Source: Hydractinia symbiolongicarpus
Lineage: Eukaryota; Cnidaria; Hydrozoa; Anthoathecata; Hydractiniidae
DNA length: 64,000 nt
Assembly: GCF_029227915.1 (NCBI RefSeq)
Contig: NC_079880.1
Span: forward strand, 31,305,501 to 31,369,500
Direction: 5' to 3'
The notes below the pieces were generated by a model that saw only the letters and a list, made by a program, of their open reading frames with translations, had not been told where the DNA came from and ran no database searches. Each line of letters begins with the position of its first letter. The stretch's first letter is position 1. Positions 51,101-61,525 of this stretch are shown piece after piece. Made by a program: the position numbers and the translations under genes.

Positions 51101-51845
51101 ACTTGCTCGTCCATTGCTGACATGACAAAAAGGTTTTATTATGTTTGCTTACCTGAAGGATAACCGTTCTTGATATATTTTCAGTGATAACGCCAATAAC
51201 TGTGGCGTGCGAGATCGTTACGATCAGTGACACGATAACACACGCGTACAAACGAAACGTAATCATCGCGTATGTAATATAAATAAAAAACGTGTATATT
51301 CCAACAGCATAACTCGGGAAAATATTTTCGTGTGAAAGCAACAAATCCATCAACATTTGAATGTAAACGATCATCCAGAGTAAACCTGGTAAGTACCGAT
51401 AACTTTCCAGCTGGACGCAACGGCTGACGTACATCGTCCAAATTATGGTTGAAAAAATAATCGATATGCTCGTTATGCACATGCGCGCAACTAAATACGA
51501 TGAATTGTCGTCATGGTAATCAATAGCGGTCACTATTAGAAGTATAACGTTGTAACAAATAAGCACAAGAAATAAGAACAACAAACTGGTACGCCTTCTT
51601 TTCGAAAAATAACTTTGATATATATTTTCTAGCGAGGGGTTGTCGAATGTCGAATTTAAGTGGTTAAAAAACGATTTGATATTGTTCGAACTTTTTTCGT
51701 CCTGTGAAAGCTCCTCCATATTTTTTTTGAGAATGTGTTTTGATTGGTTTGTTTTCGATTGTGTCGATAAATGGCTCATATCCTGTTTTATTTCATTAAC
51801 ACCATTTTGAGATAAACTGGGGACGGGCGAGACTCGACTTTTCAT
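38988..51845 (-). CDS. Transmembrane adenylyl cyclase gene (spliced, at least 23 exons)
   Basis: Converts ATP to cyclic AMP at the plasma membrane under G-protein control. Exons with canonical AG/GT borders appear in the family order: N-terminus with TM helices (51,153-51,845; 50,662-50,811), C1a (49,641-49,775; 49,438-49,549; 49,183-49,325; 48,721-48,882), C1b (48,451-48,628; 48,005-48,166 and small exons), second TM set (46,250-41,218) and C2a (41,114-38,988). C1a has both metal Asp ([15 protein letters not shown]). C2a has [17 protein letters not shown] and [11 protein letters not shown] cannot assign the vertebrate subtype. The phases I checked fit, except for one extra base in 49,740-49,743. 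Introns contain MITEs, a Helitron, and two tandem arrays. Confidence 0.9.
39371..39495 (-). CDS. Adenylyl cyclase C2a catalytic exon
   Basis: [35 protein letters not shown] (base-contacting Asp) and N..SR (catalytic Asn and Arg) are all present, so the catalytic half-site is complete. Confidence 0.92.
39816..39948 (-). CDS. Adenylyl cyclase C2a exon
   Basis: [33 protein letters not shown], phase 0 to phase 1, donor gtaaga. Confidence 0.88.
40211..40300 (-). CDS. Adenylyl cyclase C2a exon with ATP-contacting Lys
   Basis: 30 codons: [24 protein letters not shown] carries the Lys that contacts the ATP base; the family usually has IGSTYMA where this reads VNSCYMA. Confidence 0.88.
40478..40624 (-). 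CDS. Adenylyl cyclase C2a exon
   Basis: [46 protein letters not shown], a strong match to the C2a core. 49 codons, phase 0, donor gtaaac. Confidence 0.9.
40879..41114 (-). CDS. Adenylyl cyclase exons at 41,073-41,114 and 40,879-40,998: linker into C2a
   Basis: [14 protein letters not shown], then [20 protein letters not shown] and [15 protein letters not shown], the helix and 'NILP.HV..HFL' motif that open C2a in transmembrane cyclases. Confidence 0.8.
41218..41620 (-). CDS. Adenylyl cyclase second TM set, exons at 41,451-41,620 and 41,218-41,296
   Basis: [20 protein letters not shown] followed by [20 protein letters not shown], donor gtgagt. Then a short exon [15 protein letters not shown]...FKT, donor gtatga. 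These complete the bundle before C2a. The 2.4 kb repeat array lies in the intron just upstream. Confidence 0.65.
41846..44215. repeat. Tandem array of a 27-28-bp repeat, roughly 85 copies
   Basis: Unit (plus): AAGTTTTTTTATGTGTGG followed by TAATAAGCAC. Variants alternate at three sites: T-run or TATTTTT, ATGTGTGG or GTGTGTGG, and AAGCAC or AACCGC (rarely ACTGC); some units lose one T. The left part mixes both AAGCAC and AACCGC units; the right part (43,690-44,100) is almost purely AAGCAC. It lies inside an adenylyl cyclase intron. All minus-strand frames are open because the unit lacks stops in that direction. Confidence 0.9.
44530..45400 (+). repeat. Dispersed ~54-bp repeats
   Basis: CTCTGTGTTACAAAGTGTTA followed by GTGGTTAAAAGTGAAAATAG appears near 44,534, 45,293 and 45,350 with a few changes, within the cyclase intron next to the large array. 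Confidence 0.5.
44720..46250 (-). CDS. Adenylyl cyclase second TM set, exons at 46,153-46,250, 45,150-45,237, 44,720-44,836
   Basis: Each exon has AG/GT borders and encodes hydrophobic helices: [40 protein letters not shown]; and [15 protein letters not shown]. They lie where the second six-helix bundle of the cyclase is expected. An additional open stretch at 46,276-46,494 may hold another exon of this bundle, but its borders are unclear. Confidence 0.65.
46962..47236 (-). CDS. Adenylyl cyclase exons 9-10 (47,190-47,236 and 46,962-47,018)
   Basis: A 47-nt exon ([15 protein letters not shown]) and a 57-nt exon ([19 protein letters not shown]) with matching phases (CC/A at the join) and standard borders. 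The second resembles the helix before the second TM set (INE.I..AIE.RS). A further exon near 46,545-46,657 ([20 protein letters not shown]) continues the family pattern, but its acceptor could not be fixed. Confidence 0.6.
47440..47790 (+). mobile_element. Helitron 3' portion in a cyclase intron
   Basis: Shares the TGACGTCATCA blocks and the 3' end (CTAAGTGGATTTTTCCACGG, then CTAG at 47,787-47,790 before T) with copies A and B. The 5' end is missing. Confidence 0.55.
47820..47998. repeat. Tandem ~18-bp TGACGTAGCAAAGAAGA array
   Basis: About ten degenerate units of GATGTGACGTAGCAAAGA, directly next to the donor of the C1b exon. Several units contain TGACG, the CRE half-site. Confidence 0.6.
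48005..48166 (-). CDS. Adenylyl cyclase exon 8: C1b
   Basis: 54 codons in phase 0, [20 protein letters not shown]... a basic then Ser/Glu-rich, poorly conserved regulatory region. The donor gtgagc abuts a TGACGTAGC repeat array in the intron. Confidence 0.65.
48451..48628 (-). CDS. Adenylyl cyclase exon 7: C1a/C1b junction
   Basis: [40 protein letters not shown], then a basic Ser/Lys tail. Ends in phase 0 before gtgagt. Confidence 0.82.
48721..48882 (-). CDS. Adenylyl cyclase exon 6: C1a core end
   Basis: [40 protein letters not shown]. Typical C1a end; phase 2 to phase 2, donor gtaagt. Confidence 0.88.
49183..49325 (-). CDS. Adenylyl cyclase exon 5: C1a second metal-binding Asp
   Basis: [20 protein letters not shown], then [27 protein letters not shown] carries the second metal-binding Asp. 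Acceptor ttctag, donor gtaagc, ends in phase 2. Confidence 0.88.
49438..49549 (-). CDS. Adenylyl cyclase exon 4: C1a first metal-binding Asp
   Basis: [20 protein letters not shown]...[13 protein letters not shown]. The Asp in FADIVGF binds catalytic metal. Starts in phase 2 and ends in phase 0 before gttggt. Confidence 0.88.
49641..49775 (-). CDS. Adenylyl cyclase exon 3: start of C1a, with a one-base excess
   Basis: [10 protein letters not shown] is in one frame and [12 protein letters not shown]...[11 protein letters not shown] in the next, with the switch at an A4 run on the plus strand (49,740-49,743). With one base fewer the exon would be 134 nt and fit the phase of the next exon (AG/C giving Ser of [10 protein letters not shown]). 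As read, the frame hits a stop. Confidence 0.8.
50662..50811 (-). CDS. Adenylyl cyclase exon 2: last TM helix and signalling helix
   Basis: 50 codons, phase 0: [15 protein letters not shown] (TM6), then [20 protein letters not shown], the helix that links TM domain to C1a in this family. The donor (CAG/gtctgt) is weak. Confidence 0.8.
51153..51845 (-). CDS. Adenylyl cyclase exon 1: N-terminal cytosolic region and first TM helices
   Basis: 231 codons from ATG 51,845, phase 0. A polar Ser/Asn-rich tail, then [20 protein letters not shown] leading into about five to six hydrophobic helices. Ends ILQ before gtaagc. The start is the first ATG of the open frame. Confidence 0.85.
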
Positions 51846-52602
51846 CCTTTATGAAACATCTTTTTGATTTTTTCTTAACAACGCTTGTTTGATAAACTTT
51901 GTATGCAAATAAAGAACTTAATAATAAGATCTAAAAATACGACATGAAAAACATAAATTGAGAACAAATTAAAGGCTGTATTATGGTGCGTTTGACCTTG
52001 GCATGAACATTCGACCACAAAGATGTGGAAAGATTACTCCCTTCCCCGGCAAATCGATCAGGTCACAACTGACTAAATTCAACTGACTAAAGACTCTTAC
52101 AAAAGTTTAAAAAATACATCCCTATTTTTGTCATGCATTAAAAAAAAATACTTTTAGCCAAGGAACACAACCAGATGTTAAACCCTATACAAAATTTAAA
52201 CCATAAGCGCTCGCTTCAGCGCTCCTCTCTCACTTAACATGCGTCTCGATTAAGCACCTCTTTTAGTAAAATTTTCGGGCGCCTAATCGAGCATTTACGG
52301 TACAAGTCCTTTGGGAAAGATATCGCGATTAAACATAGATTGCAGCCGGGTATTGAAATAAAAAAGTTTGGAATAGACATCTCTGTGACCATGCAAAAAT
52401 ATTTTATTTATTTCAGCAAATAAGACAAAACATATCAACGTCAGACAGTGTATGAATAAAGCTGTTGAGTATACTTATTTTTGCAATAGACCTATTTCAA
52501 TATCGCCTTTTCCTGATTAGCCGTGGTGGCAAAAAATCAAAACATTGCATGAAAACGAGGTTATTGAAGATATTATTTCGGTTTGTCTGTTCAGTATTCA
52601 TA

Positions 52603-53244
52603 TTACTGTGGAAAGTTTATCATTTCTTGAACATGATAGTTTAGTAGGCGACGTTTCGGGAGATCCTTCTCCCATCATCGGGCAAAGTAAAATGATGTTG
52701 AGCATGTATTTATATAATTGCAGAGGATCGAAATTCATAAAAATTAACCAATCAGAAACGAGCTGATAATTACAGTTAATTACGGTAATTAACATTTTCG
52801 GACATGTAGGTAAGAAAACGGAGATGTGAAGAAAAACGAAATTGCGGACCACAGCTGGAGCAGAAGTCATCAGTTTAATTGGGATGAGAAGGAAATCATT
52901 GACAGAGAATCCAGAACAACGGCCAGGAAGATTAAAGAAACCATCAACAGTGTAGCACGTAACAAACACATAAACAGCATCTCGCATCAACTTCCTGAGA
53001 TTTGGTTACCAGCCCTACAGAAGAAGTAGTTACCTACATCTAGGTCCGAAAATGTTAAATACCGTAATCAACTATAATTATCAGCTCGTTTCTGATTGGT
53101 TAATTTTTATGAATTTCGATCCTCTGCAATTATATAAATACATGCTCAACATCATTTTACTTTGCCCGATGATGGGAGAAGGATCTCCCGAAACGTCGCC
53201 TACTAAACTATCATGTTCAAGAAATGATAAACTTTCCACAGTAA
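52603..53244 (+). mobile_element. Truncated Penelope-like element with 201-bp inverted ends
   Basis: Arms 52,603-52,803 and 53,044-53,244 are inverted copies with few mismatches. Between them a plus-strand frame (52,826-53,029) reads NEIADHSWSRSHQFNWDEKE, IIDRESRTTARKIKETI and LPEIWLP, the C-terminal end of Penelope-like proteins. Each arm holds a hammerhead-like core (CGATGA, stem GGGAGA/TCTCCC, GAAA; 53,167-53,193 on plus, mirrored near 52,654-52,680). Confidence 0.55.
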
Positions 53245-54993
53245 AACGAGGTTAGTTTAGATAAAGTTCAGGACGCCAAGTTGTTTACAAGTTGTTCTGA
53301 CCTTAGTTATCAACAAATGTTGGTTTTATAATTTTCAACTGCCATATTGAAAGGATCGTAGTGGATAAAAGTATATTGAGGGTATTAGTAGTGGTAGTGT
53401 GACAAAAATTATGAATATTTATTGATATTAAGTGTGTATTTATGGCAACTTTAATGTTGTCTAGCTATCTGGCTAGCCAACAAACGTCTTGTTTCGTACT
53501 CCTACAAAAAGTTTATATTATATACTGTAAATTATAAAATGTTTACCTAGTTTACTCAAACTTTATATAACTTATATAATTATAATTTATATGCATTATA
53601 ATTATATAGGTTATAATTATTTTTCTAAAAAAGTTACCCAGCTTTTCATAGCCAGATTTTATAGGTTGAATGTTATAGCTAGCATGTACTCAGATGATGT
53701 GCTGCCCAGCTATGTATTGTTGTTATTGTCACACTCCCCTGCTAATATACTTTAACCTTTCCATTTAATATACATTTATAATAAACATATTTTGGCTCAA
53801 CCCAGTGTACTCAGTAATCACAAATTGTTTGTTGTTTTGGTTTGTCTATTCAGATTCTAGTTTTGTAGGTTTATCATTTCTTGAACATGTAAGGCTGTTT
53901 ATTTTATTTAAAAATTTCTTAACTTTTTTAAGCCACATAACTTATAGGTTATAAGTTATTGTGGTAAATCGATCAAGTATATACTAAACATATCTAAGGG
54001 AGTGCTTACCTGGTTAAACATTATTGCATTGACACAAGATGTGACTTGAAACAAATCGTGAGCGGATTGTTCATCTACAATTCTCTTAGCTTTTGAATGA
54101 ATCACACCCTCCCCCCCCCCTCCTTCAAAAATGCCTATTGATTATAACTTCATTAAAATACATCTGTATAAAAAATCTATTGTCCCCTTACAGTACCTTA
54201 AATTCAGAAACTCAACAAGCATAATACAGAAAAGTTTTTATGTTAGTTCTATCAAATTTGTCTAAGAAGAGCACCCCTTAAGAAAATTATTTTATATACA
54301 TAAGTTTTTGATCTTTGCTTTTACATACAAATAAATTACAATACCCATTAGTTTATACTTGACGTGGAATAACAATCTGGCAAAACTTGTAAATATAATA
54401 TTACTGGCAATACTTATAGAAATACTACCTATTGACAGAAAATTTTGTGAATTTAAAGAACAACAACAATTATCTGTAGCTACAACTGTAACATTCTTAC
54501 AGGCCATAATTTTTAAATAATCAAGGTTCAAGGATACTTATGGGTACTACCTTGGGTGATTGCATTGCTCTTATTACATTTTGTTGAATATATAACATGA
54601 AGACCAATATTTAGTCTAATACCGCCAACCCAACATGCTTAGGATAGCCTTGGAGGAAAGGGATAGCCAACTCATAATGTTATTTACAGATGTTTCCAAA
54701 AATATAAAATCCAAACCATAGTTATAAGAAAAACAATAGCTAGCTAGCTAAACACTAGAAAAAAATATAAACCAGTAATTTTAATAAGCTCAATGGGTAT
54801 AAAATAAGTGCCATGTTCTATTTTTTTACCAAAAGTTCATAATTTTTTCATTTGACAATTTAATTTGAGAAATAATAAAGGTAAACAAACTATATGTCCA
54901 TCACTTCGCTGACAAATTAAAATTGTCTCTAAACTAACCTCGTTTTCAGGTTAGTATGTCTATTCCGGCTGTGTATTTTGCGGAATGGAAATG
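53245..54993. other. Non-coding, very AT-rich
   Basis: Contains AT-only palindromic stretches (53,560-53,630) and a C-rich tract (54,108-54,123). No supported gene. Confidence 0.5.
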
Positions 54994-55013
54994 GATATTG
55001 AAACAGGTCTATT

Positions 55014-57572
55014 TTGATCCTATTCGCAAAATTACACTTTTCAGATGTAAGTTCTACAAAAGTATATTAAGTTAAGTTATTGTTTTTCAAATAAGGTTAA
55101 ATTTTTTAAAACTTAGGCAACAATAAGCCAAAAGTTTGTGTAGCTTAAAAAATAAGGCTGAAACCTAACCTGGTTCTTCTAAAAAAAGTGTAGCAAAACA
55201 GTTTGATAGCCAGAATTTTAACAACGGACAAAGATTGAAATATCGCTCAAAATAAAATTTTAAGTTTTACATTTTTCTAAAAATTAAAATCGTTTTTCCT
55301 CTTTATTTAACAAAATATTCCTTATCACACATTTCTTATCTGTCGAATAAATTATTTGACTTTTTTACTTTAAAAATATTGTGATGGTGAAAATGTTTAG
55401 CTAAAAGCCGAAACACACGACACGATTCCCATCGTACTCGCTTACGACGGAAAAAAGAGTTGTATATACCCGTTGCGATTTATTTTTATAAAGACACCAA
55501 AATGGCAGCGTAACTTATAAATCCTTAAAAAAAATAAAAATGGGACGAAGCAATAAAAAAGAAAAGAACAAAATAAAAAAAATTGATGTTTTTAGCCCCT
55601 GATTAGTGGGATTGGCTAATTTTGGCTAAAGTTGAACATGAAAATGGCACTTTTAAGTTCTGCAACTTTATTTAAAAAAGCCACTGTTGATCTTATAACA
55701 ACTTCAAGATAATCGCACATCGTATGTAATAAAAAATGTATTAATTCAGCAGAGAAAAAACTTAGTGTATACTTGATACTTACACGAACAGCACACCCTT
55801 CGTTTTTTTAACCTCGTTGCTACTACTTGCTCAAAACAACAACGAAACAAATGTGATGAAATCAGTTTGTCATTAGCAAGCCAAATCAACAAGTCAAAAT
55901 AAAAACAAAATAAAAAAAATGTTAAAGATAAAATACAAGTTATAAAAACCATGTTTCGCGTATAATCCAACAATAAAAGCTGAAAAAAAAACTTTATTAT
56001 ATGTTCGCCACATTTTAAAACGAAGGTTTTACTATACGAAAAATTGCTTAGATTTTTATATATGTTTCCATGGCGACCGCTGGACAGGTGGAAAGTCTTT
56101 ATATTTTTTTCGCGATTTTTTCATTATATATTTCATTATTTTTTAGCAGATGTATTTTATTATTTACTTCTCGTTACAAAACAAAAAGGAGAATAACATG
56201 AATAAATGAAAACGAAGAAAATAAAAATGTTACAAGGAAATCTTTCACCCTAAATTGTCTAGCAATAGAACGCAACTTTTATTAAATCATGCTACACACA
56301 ACATCCGTTACTGTATGGTTTCTTTGTTGTTCTGAGAACATTCTGCCTTGCATGCTTCAAAACATGACAACAATAATGAAGACAACCACAATTAATCACA
56401 GCAGGAACAACAAACCCAGACACAAAAGAAGCAGAAATTAGCTCGTTGTTGTACAGCTACACAAATGTTTCATTTATGGATAATTTTAAAATTACAACAA
56501 CTGTTAATTCAAATTGGCACTTAAACTTACCATAATAAAAAACTGCAACAAAATCAGATTCAGAAATTATTCAAGTAAAAAGATTTCGCCCGTGATTTCA
56601 TTATTTTTATTGTTATCTCGCAAAACATTTTTTAAAGCGCAAACTTTGTTGTTAACCGAAAAATTATTTCAAAGTGAATCTTCTTTCTTTAAAATGTCTA
56701 CGATGATATCTAAGACATTTTTTTCCAAATTCAACCTTTTTAGTTTTATCATTTTATTATTTAAAACTTCTATAAATAGAAATATGTTTTTGAAGAAAGA
56801 AATTGATGTTTACATATTTAATGTTAAGATTTCTTCCACAAAGAAAAAAACAAAATTGTTGAATACAAAAAGTTAGCGCTCTCCTGCACAGATACTTGAA
56901 TATTTATATTAATCAATATTGAATGTAGAAAACCTGCAATGGAGAGCAAATTCGGTCAGTAACAAAGATGGTGCTAATCAGAACTTTGCGACAACACAAT
57001 TTTTTGTTCCATCGTACAAAATCACATAAAAAACGGTAATTAAATATAGCTGTACCAACAGCTTTTAACACAAGTTAAAAGAAAGGTTTAAAAAAATATT
57101 TTTCTTTTCTTCAATGTTTGTGGAAATGATTCGGGTTAAGGGTTAGTTCACACTTGTACACTTGATGCTTTATGTTTATCTTTACACTAGACGACGTCGC
57201 GCTGATCCATACTGCGCTCTATGATGACGAGAGAAAATCGCCAGAAAAACTGTCAAAATCGCGACAACATTTAAAACATGATTTAAATAAAGGTTAAGGC
57301 AAATATCCAATAAAAGGATAACTATTATTCGGATGTGATGCCTTGAGGATTCCTAATAAAAAAATTCTTTCAAAAAAATAGCCTAAAGAATTCGCGTATC
57401 AGTTTTGCGCGAAAATAATTCTACTTTTTTTCTTATTTTTCAACATGACCACAAATGATATACAAAATTTTTTGAAGGTGTCAACATCTGTATTTTAGCA
57501 TTACCAAAATAACATGATACACAAATAAAGGTTGAAAGTATCATTGAACTTCAAACAGGATAAATTTTCGGG
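55014..57572. other. Non-coding stretch between a transposon and the IF1 gene
   Basis: Short ORFs (for example 56,514-56,876, Lys/Phe/Ser-rich) reflect base composition and show no family pattern. It should contain the IF1 3' untranslated region near 57,572. Confidence 0.5.
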
Positions 57573-59067
57573 TTATTTTTTCTTGTTTTGTTCGTCATAT
57601 AGTTGTTGTTTTTCCACGCTATCTTGTTGTCGCACGGTAGCTTCGTGTTGACTTTTTAACAGGCGATGTCTTTCGATCGATTCAGTGTGTCGCTTGATCG
57701 CGTCTTCGTGGAACTTGATCTCCTCGTCGTGGTACAAGCATTGCTTCTGATGTTCACGTTTTACTTTTGAAAGTAACTCAGATTGCTAAATAAGTGATGT
57801 TACGTTAAACTTGCTTTAACTGACAAAAGAAATTCACCAAAACCTAAAAAACCTAAAGATTGATTGTTGTTGCTGCTACCATAGACGGACTGCAGTCGGA
57901 CGCAAACTAACTTACAAGCATTTAGATTCTGGAACTTATTAAAACAACTTTAACAGCGAGTAATAAGAAAGAAAATTGAAACAGATCTCTGTAAATGAGT
58001 AGTACGTACAGGTTTAGAAATTTTTTTTACAAGCATCGTTGAAGAACGATCAGCGTTTAACGTTTACTACTTTTAAGTGTTATATTGATATATAAAAATA
58101 AATACTGTAAATACCCGGGCGGTGTCTAATACCCGGGCGGGGTCTAATTAACGCGCAGGGGGCATTTTGGCAAAAAATCGTAATTTATTTTACTCTAATC
58201 TTACTCGCCTAAAATCTCTTGTATTTTATTTACCTGCAGATATTAAAGCACAGCCTATAAAATCAAAAGAACTATTAACTTTTGGTTTAGTAGCCATATA
58301 AACTTTTAAGATGTGTCCGTTATCATTTTTCGAGCTTGATGATTAGGAACAATTGTTAATAAGAACTTGATCATCATTATTATTTATTACGATCTACATT
58401 ACAAAAGGGCTATTTATTTATTATTATAAAACACCAAATTTTTCGCGCGTGTTGATATTTTCCCCTAATTATTAACGCTGATTCATGCGCTATAATTTTT
58501 ATAATTGTTTTCTTTTAATTTTCTTTGCATGTCAGTAAAAATAATTATTTTTACCCGCGCGTTAAATTTATTGTTAAATTTTAAGTTTAACAGTATTTGT
58601 CAGAAATGATTTTAAGGGTGGGGGTTTATTGGAAGGATACAGCTGAATCGAATCCTCGTGGTATACATGAGAAGATATAAACCAATCTGTTTCAATATGT
58701 TATTTTGCCTATGCTCTTATATGTTTACCAAACTTAGCGCCTTTTCTGTCATTTTTGTTTAAATAAAGCAGGTTTATTTCAAAAGCATGATTATTTCATT
58801 TATAATAAAATGTTAACTTACTAGTTTTCGAAAATATTGTTCTTCGTGAGCGGCCTCCATTTTACCAAATGCCCCACCAGCATCTCTATCAAGACAAAGA
58901 TGAAACATGGAAACAGGTATAGCACGTTTTATAACACATCCCACCTAAGTTGCTTTTATTAATTTGCAAAATTAGACACAATAAAACCGGCTCCAATTGA
59001 TATTCTATTAAGGAAAGTAACTGGTCACAAAAATATCTTACCGGATGCTACCACCAGAGCCGCCTCC
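57573..59067 (-). CDS. Mitochondrial ATP synthase inhibitor IF1 gene, last three exons
   Basis: IF1 blocks ATP hydrolysis by F1-ATPase in the mitochondrial matrix at low pH. Exons 59,042-59,067 (26 nt, GGGSGGSI), 58,822-58,885 (64 nt) and 57,573-57,785 (213 nt) join in phase with canonical borders. The join gives the IF1 signature RDAGGAFGKMEAAHEEQYFR, then a His-rich coiled coil (HDEEIKFHEDAIKRHTESIE) of the dimerisation region and a tail of about 25 residues beyond the usual end, finishing NKKK-stop. The first exon, with start codon and mitochondrial targeting peptide, was not found upstream of 59,067. No lesion seen. Confidence 0.87.
58104..58165 (+). repeat. Duplicated TACCCGGGCGG word in an IF1 intron
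   Basis: AATACCCGGGCGGTGTCTAA and AATACCCGGGCGGGGTCTAA in tandem (22-bp step), followed by a GC-rich word. It looks like one end of a small transposon; no second end was fixed. Confidence 0.35.
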
Positions 59068-59557
59068 CTAAATAAAAGCAAAACGTATCATTTTATTTTG
59101 TTAAAGTTAGATCCCATTGTGGGTATATATACAGCATACACAAATATCATAGACATGTTCGAAGATCAATAAGCCTTTTTAAAATAATGGGTGAAAATGG
59201 CCCATTATTTTTAACAATATTGTGCAAATGCAGCAAATGGGTTCCTTTTTTGTTGCCATTTATTCAGACTAGTGAAGTACTGCATGATACCAGTCTAGTG
59301 TAATCGGTACTTAAAATTTTTAGTTTTCAATTGTTGTGAACAGAACTACTTAATTAAGGTATAGAAATCTATTGCTAGAAATAATCACCTCGCATTCATA
59401 ATTCAGGCTCATTGGTTTCATCAACATTTATTTGAAGCTAAGACATAAAAGACATAAGCTTCCTAACATGTTCAGAATTAATTATCACAGAAAAAAAAGG
59501 CGTACTAATGACAAGCGATGTCTCGTTTGAAAATCAGTACATTTAGTTCCCAATGCA

Positions 59558-59606
59558 TCTGTTAAATACCAGCAGTGGTGTTTAACCACTGCTGGCATTT
59601 AACAGA
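59558..59606. repeat. Hairpin with 22-bp arms
   Basis: TCTGTTAAATACCAGCAGTGGT, 5-nt loop, then its complement with one mismatch (59,585-59,606). Fold-back element in non-coding DNA; nothing else is recognised between 59,070 and 60,430. Confidence 0.6.
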
Positions 59607-60437
59607 TACACATTACGATCGAAAATATTCGGACGGAAAAACTTTTTCATTTTTTTTGTTCAAATTTTTTTTACATTTTTTGACTTTATAAAGCTTGTCC
59701 GAAAATTTTTCTGCTGAATTAAAAAATTGTGTCCGAAAGTTTTTCCGGCCAAAACATTTTTCGCTGAGAAATTTAGTTTTTAGGTGGTACTTTAAATGCA
59801 AAATTAAAAGGCAAATACATCTCTGACTATTGGAATGCGCTCAGAAAATGCATTTTATACTGACTTTGAAGATGTCATGAACGATACAGAATTATTTACG
59901 TTTGAAAAAACATTGAAGGCTTGGTTCCAAACCTTAATCACAACAGAATAGATGGATCCATTAACACACGCTTTGGTAGAAAATGTTTATTAGAACCCTA
60001 CAACTGCACATTACATAGCAACCTTTAGAATCTGAGAGCTTCCTTCTGCCACTGCATGGTGCAAAATTATCTAATTTCTTACCAAAAGAAGTGAGAAAGA
60101 AGCTGCTGGATAGGTTTCTATCTAAAATTTCAGATGGAATCAAATCAGGGCTAACAGCAAATAGAAGGGCACATTCAAACTCACTTTTACATATGATTTG
60201 GTGTGTGGAAAGATGAGACTTATGTATGGTGTTGCCTTTTGTCCTTTTATAGGATGGCATGCAGGTCACTGAAGACGATCATTTTGGATGATCATCTTAA
60301 AGGATCGCTTTAAAAGCTATCAAAAGTAAGTAAAAAACATTTAAATGCTTATGTTTGTTGTTTTTGGCTCTAACAACTGTGTGATAGGCAAGAAGATGCA
60401 AATGCTATGTCGAAAGATCAACCTACAGTATACTCAA

Positions 60438-60737
60438 TCTCTATAATAATACGCAGACTGTGTGTATGAGTGTCTGTCTGTCTGTAACAGGCAAAGTGGA
60501 TGTGTTCATTTTTCTTTGATGTCTCCAAAAAAGTTATGTCTCAAACGTTAAATTTTCTGACGTTATGACACGGCTTCAATATCACTACTTTAAGGTCAAT
60601 ATCTTACTTTAAATTAATGAAGCCATTACAGTGCGCTTAAAACTTTGAGGCCAAATAACTTGAAAACGAGGTGGTGACGTCAGTCATTTTTCACTGCATG
60701 GGTTAGGGTTGGTACATTTGTACCCAACCCCATGCAC
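60438..60737 (+). mobile_element. Helitron 5' fragment ending in a hairpin
   Basis: Begins TCTCTATAATAATACGCAG after A and continues with the GACAGGCAAAGTGGATGT-like block and the GTGGTGACGTCA block shared with copies A and B. It stops at a hairpin (GCATGGGTTAGGGTTGGTAC mirrored by GTACCCAACCCCATGC, 60,697-60,737). Confidence 0.5.
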
Positions 60738-61411
60738 GGGAATAAAAAAACATGACTACATATAAATTACCTTAATTGTGGGTTTTTCAGAAGAAAAAAA
60801 TACAAAAGGTGCCCAAATTAATTTTCTTAGGTGTTCCTTTTTCTTTTGTCAAGAACAAATGCAGAAATTTTATACAATGTAAGATTTTCATTTTACTTGA
60901 TTTCCCTAATTATGGTGATCTGTTGTTTATATTTTCAACCTGTGGACATGCATGTACGTCCATTGTTTTCAATGCAAAATCACATCATTATGTGAAGCAG
61001 AAACAGCTAAACTTTAGATATGTATAAACAGAAAAAATATAATTTAAAATAAAACTGCAAAGCAGATATGCACCTACTCACTATATCTGTGCATCTGTGT
61101 TGCAGCTAAAAAATTTCCGTTGTTTAAAAGTGTCTATTTACGTTGCAGCTTTTATATGATGCCCGAACATTCTTAAACAGAAGAATTTATAATTTAAAGA
61201 TAACATTGCAATTATCAGCAGATACGCACCAACCGTATCTGCTGATCGCCATTGCCACTTTGATATGATTCTTTAAAATTATCATTCTTTAAATTGTATT
61301 TGTGTTGCAGAGTTTATGAGAAAATTCTTGTTCCTTATAATTTTATATCTGAGTATCTGGGTTGCAGATTTCATTTTAAATTATAAATTCTTCTATCAAC
61401 AATTTTAATAA
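60738..61411. other. Non-coding with one 13-bp-arm hairpin
   Basis: ATCAGCAGATACG (61,214-61,226) is mirrored exactly at 61,234-61,246. No supported gene. Confidence 0.45.
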
Positions 61412-61525
61412 TCTATATAATAATACGCCAGTTCCGTGTCTCTGTGACAGGCAAAGTTTCCCTTATTTTGCTTTGATGTCACCGAAAAAATCTTTGATGT
61501 TGCCGAAAAAAATATGTCTTCTTTG
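61412..61525 (+). mobile_element. Helitron 5' end fragment
   Basis: TCTATATAATAATACGCC after A, then GTGACAGGCAAAGT and a GATGTTGCCGAAAAAA-type block given twice (61,466-61,508). Only the first 110 bp match the family. Confidence 0.5.

Larger units (their letters stand above)
52485..55013. mobile_element. Candidate DNA transposon with short inverted ends
   Basis: AATAGACCTATTTCAATATC (52,485-52,504) is mirrored by GATATTGAAACAGGTCTATT at 54,994-55,013 with one mismatch, and inner AAAACGAGGTTA words are also mirrored (52,553; 54,938). The inside has no transposase, only a Penelope-like insertion and AT-rich DNA. Target duplication not resolved. Confidence 0.4.

Noticed and set aside
52598-52990. 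130-residue minus-strand ORF
   Set aside because: It runs across one inverted arm of the Penelope-like remnant and is mirrored by a plus-strand ORF at 53,052-53,255; both are arms, not genes.
56514-56876. 120-residue ORF in the IF1 3' flank
   Set aside because: Lys/Phe/Ser-rich composition matches the local AT-rich bias; no motif, splice context or family pattern.
59961-60269. 102-residue minus-strand ORF as the missing first exon of IF1
   Set aside because: No amphipathic targeting-peptide pattern and no donor in the right phase was seen; it may be a decayed transposon piece.
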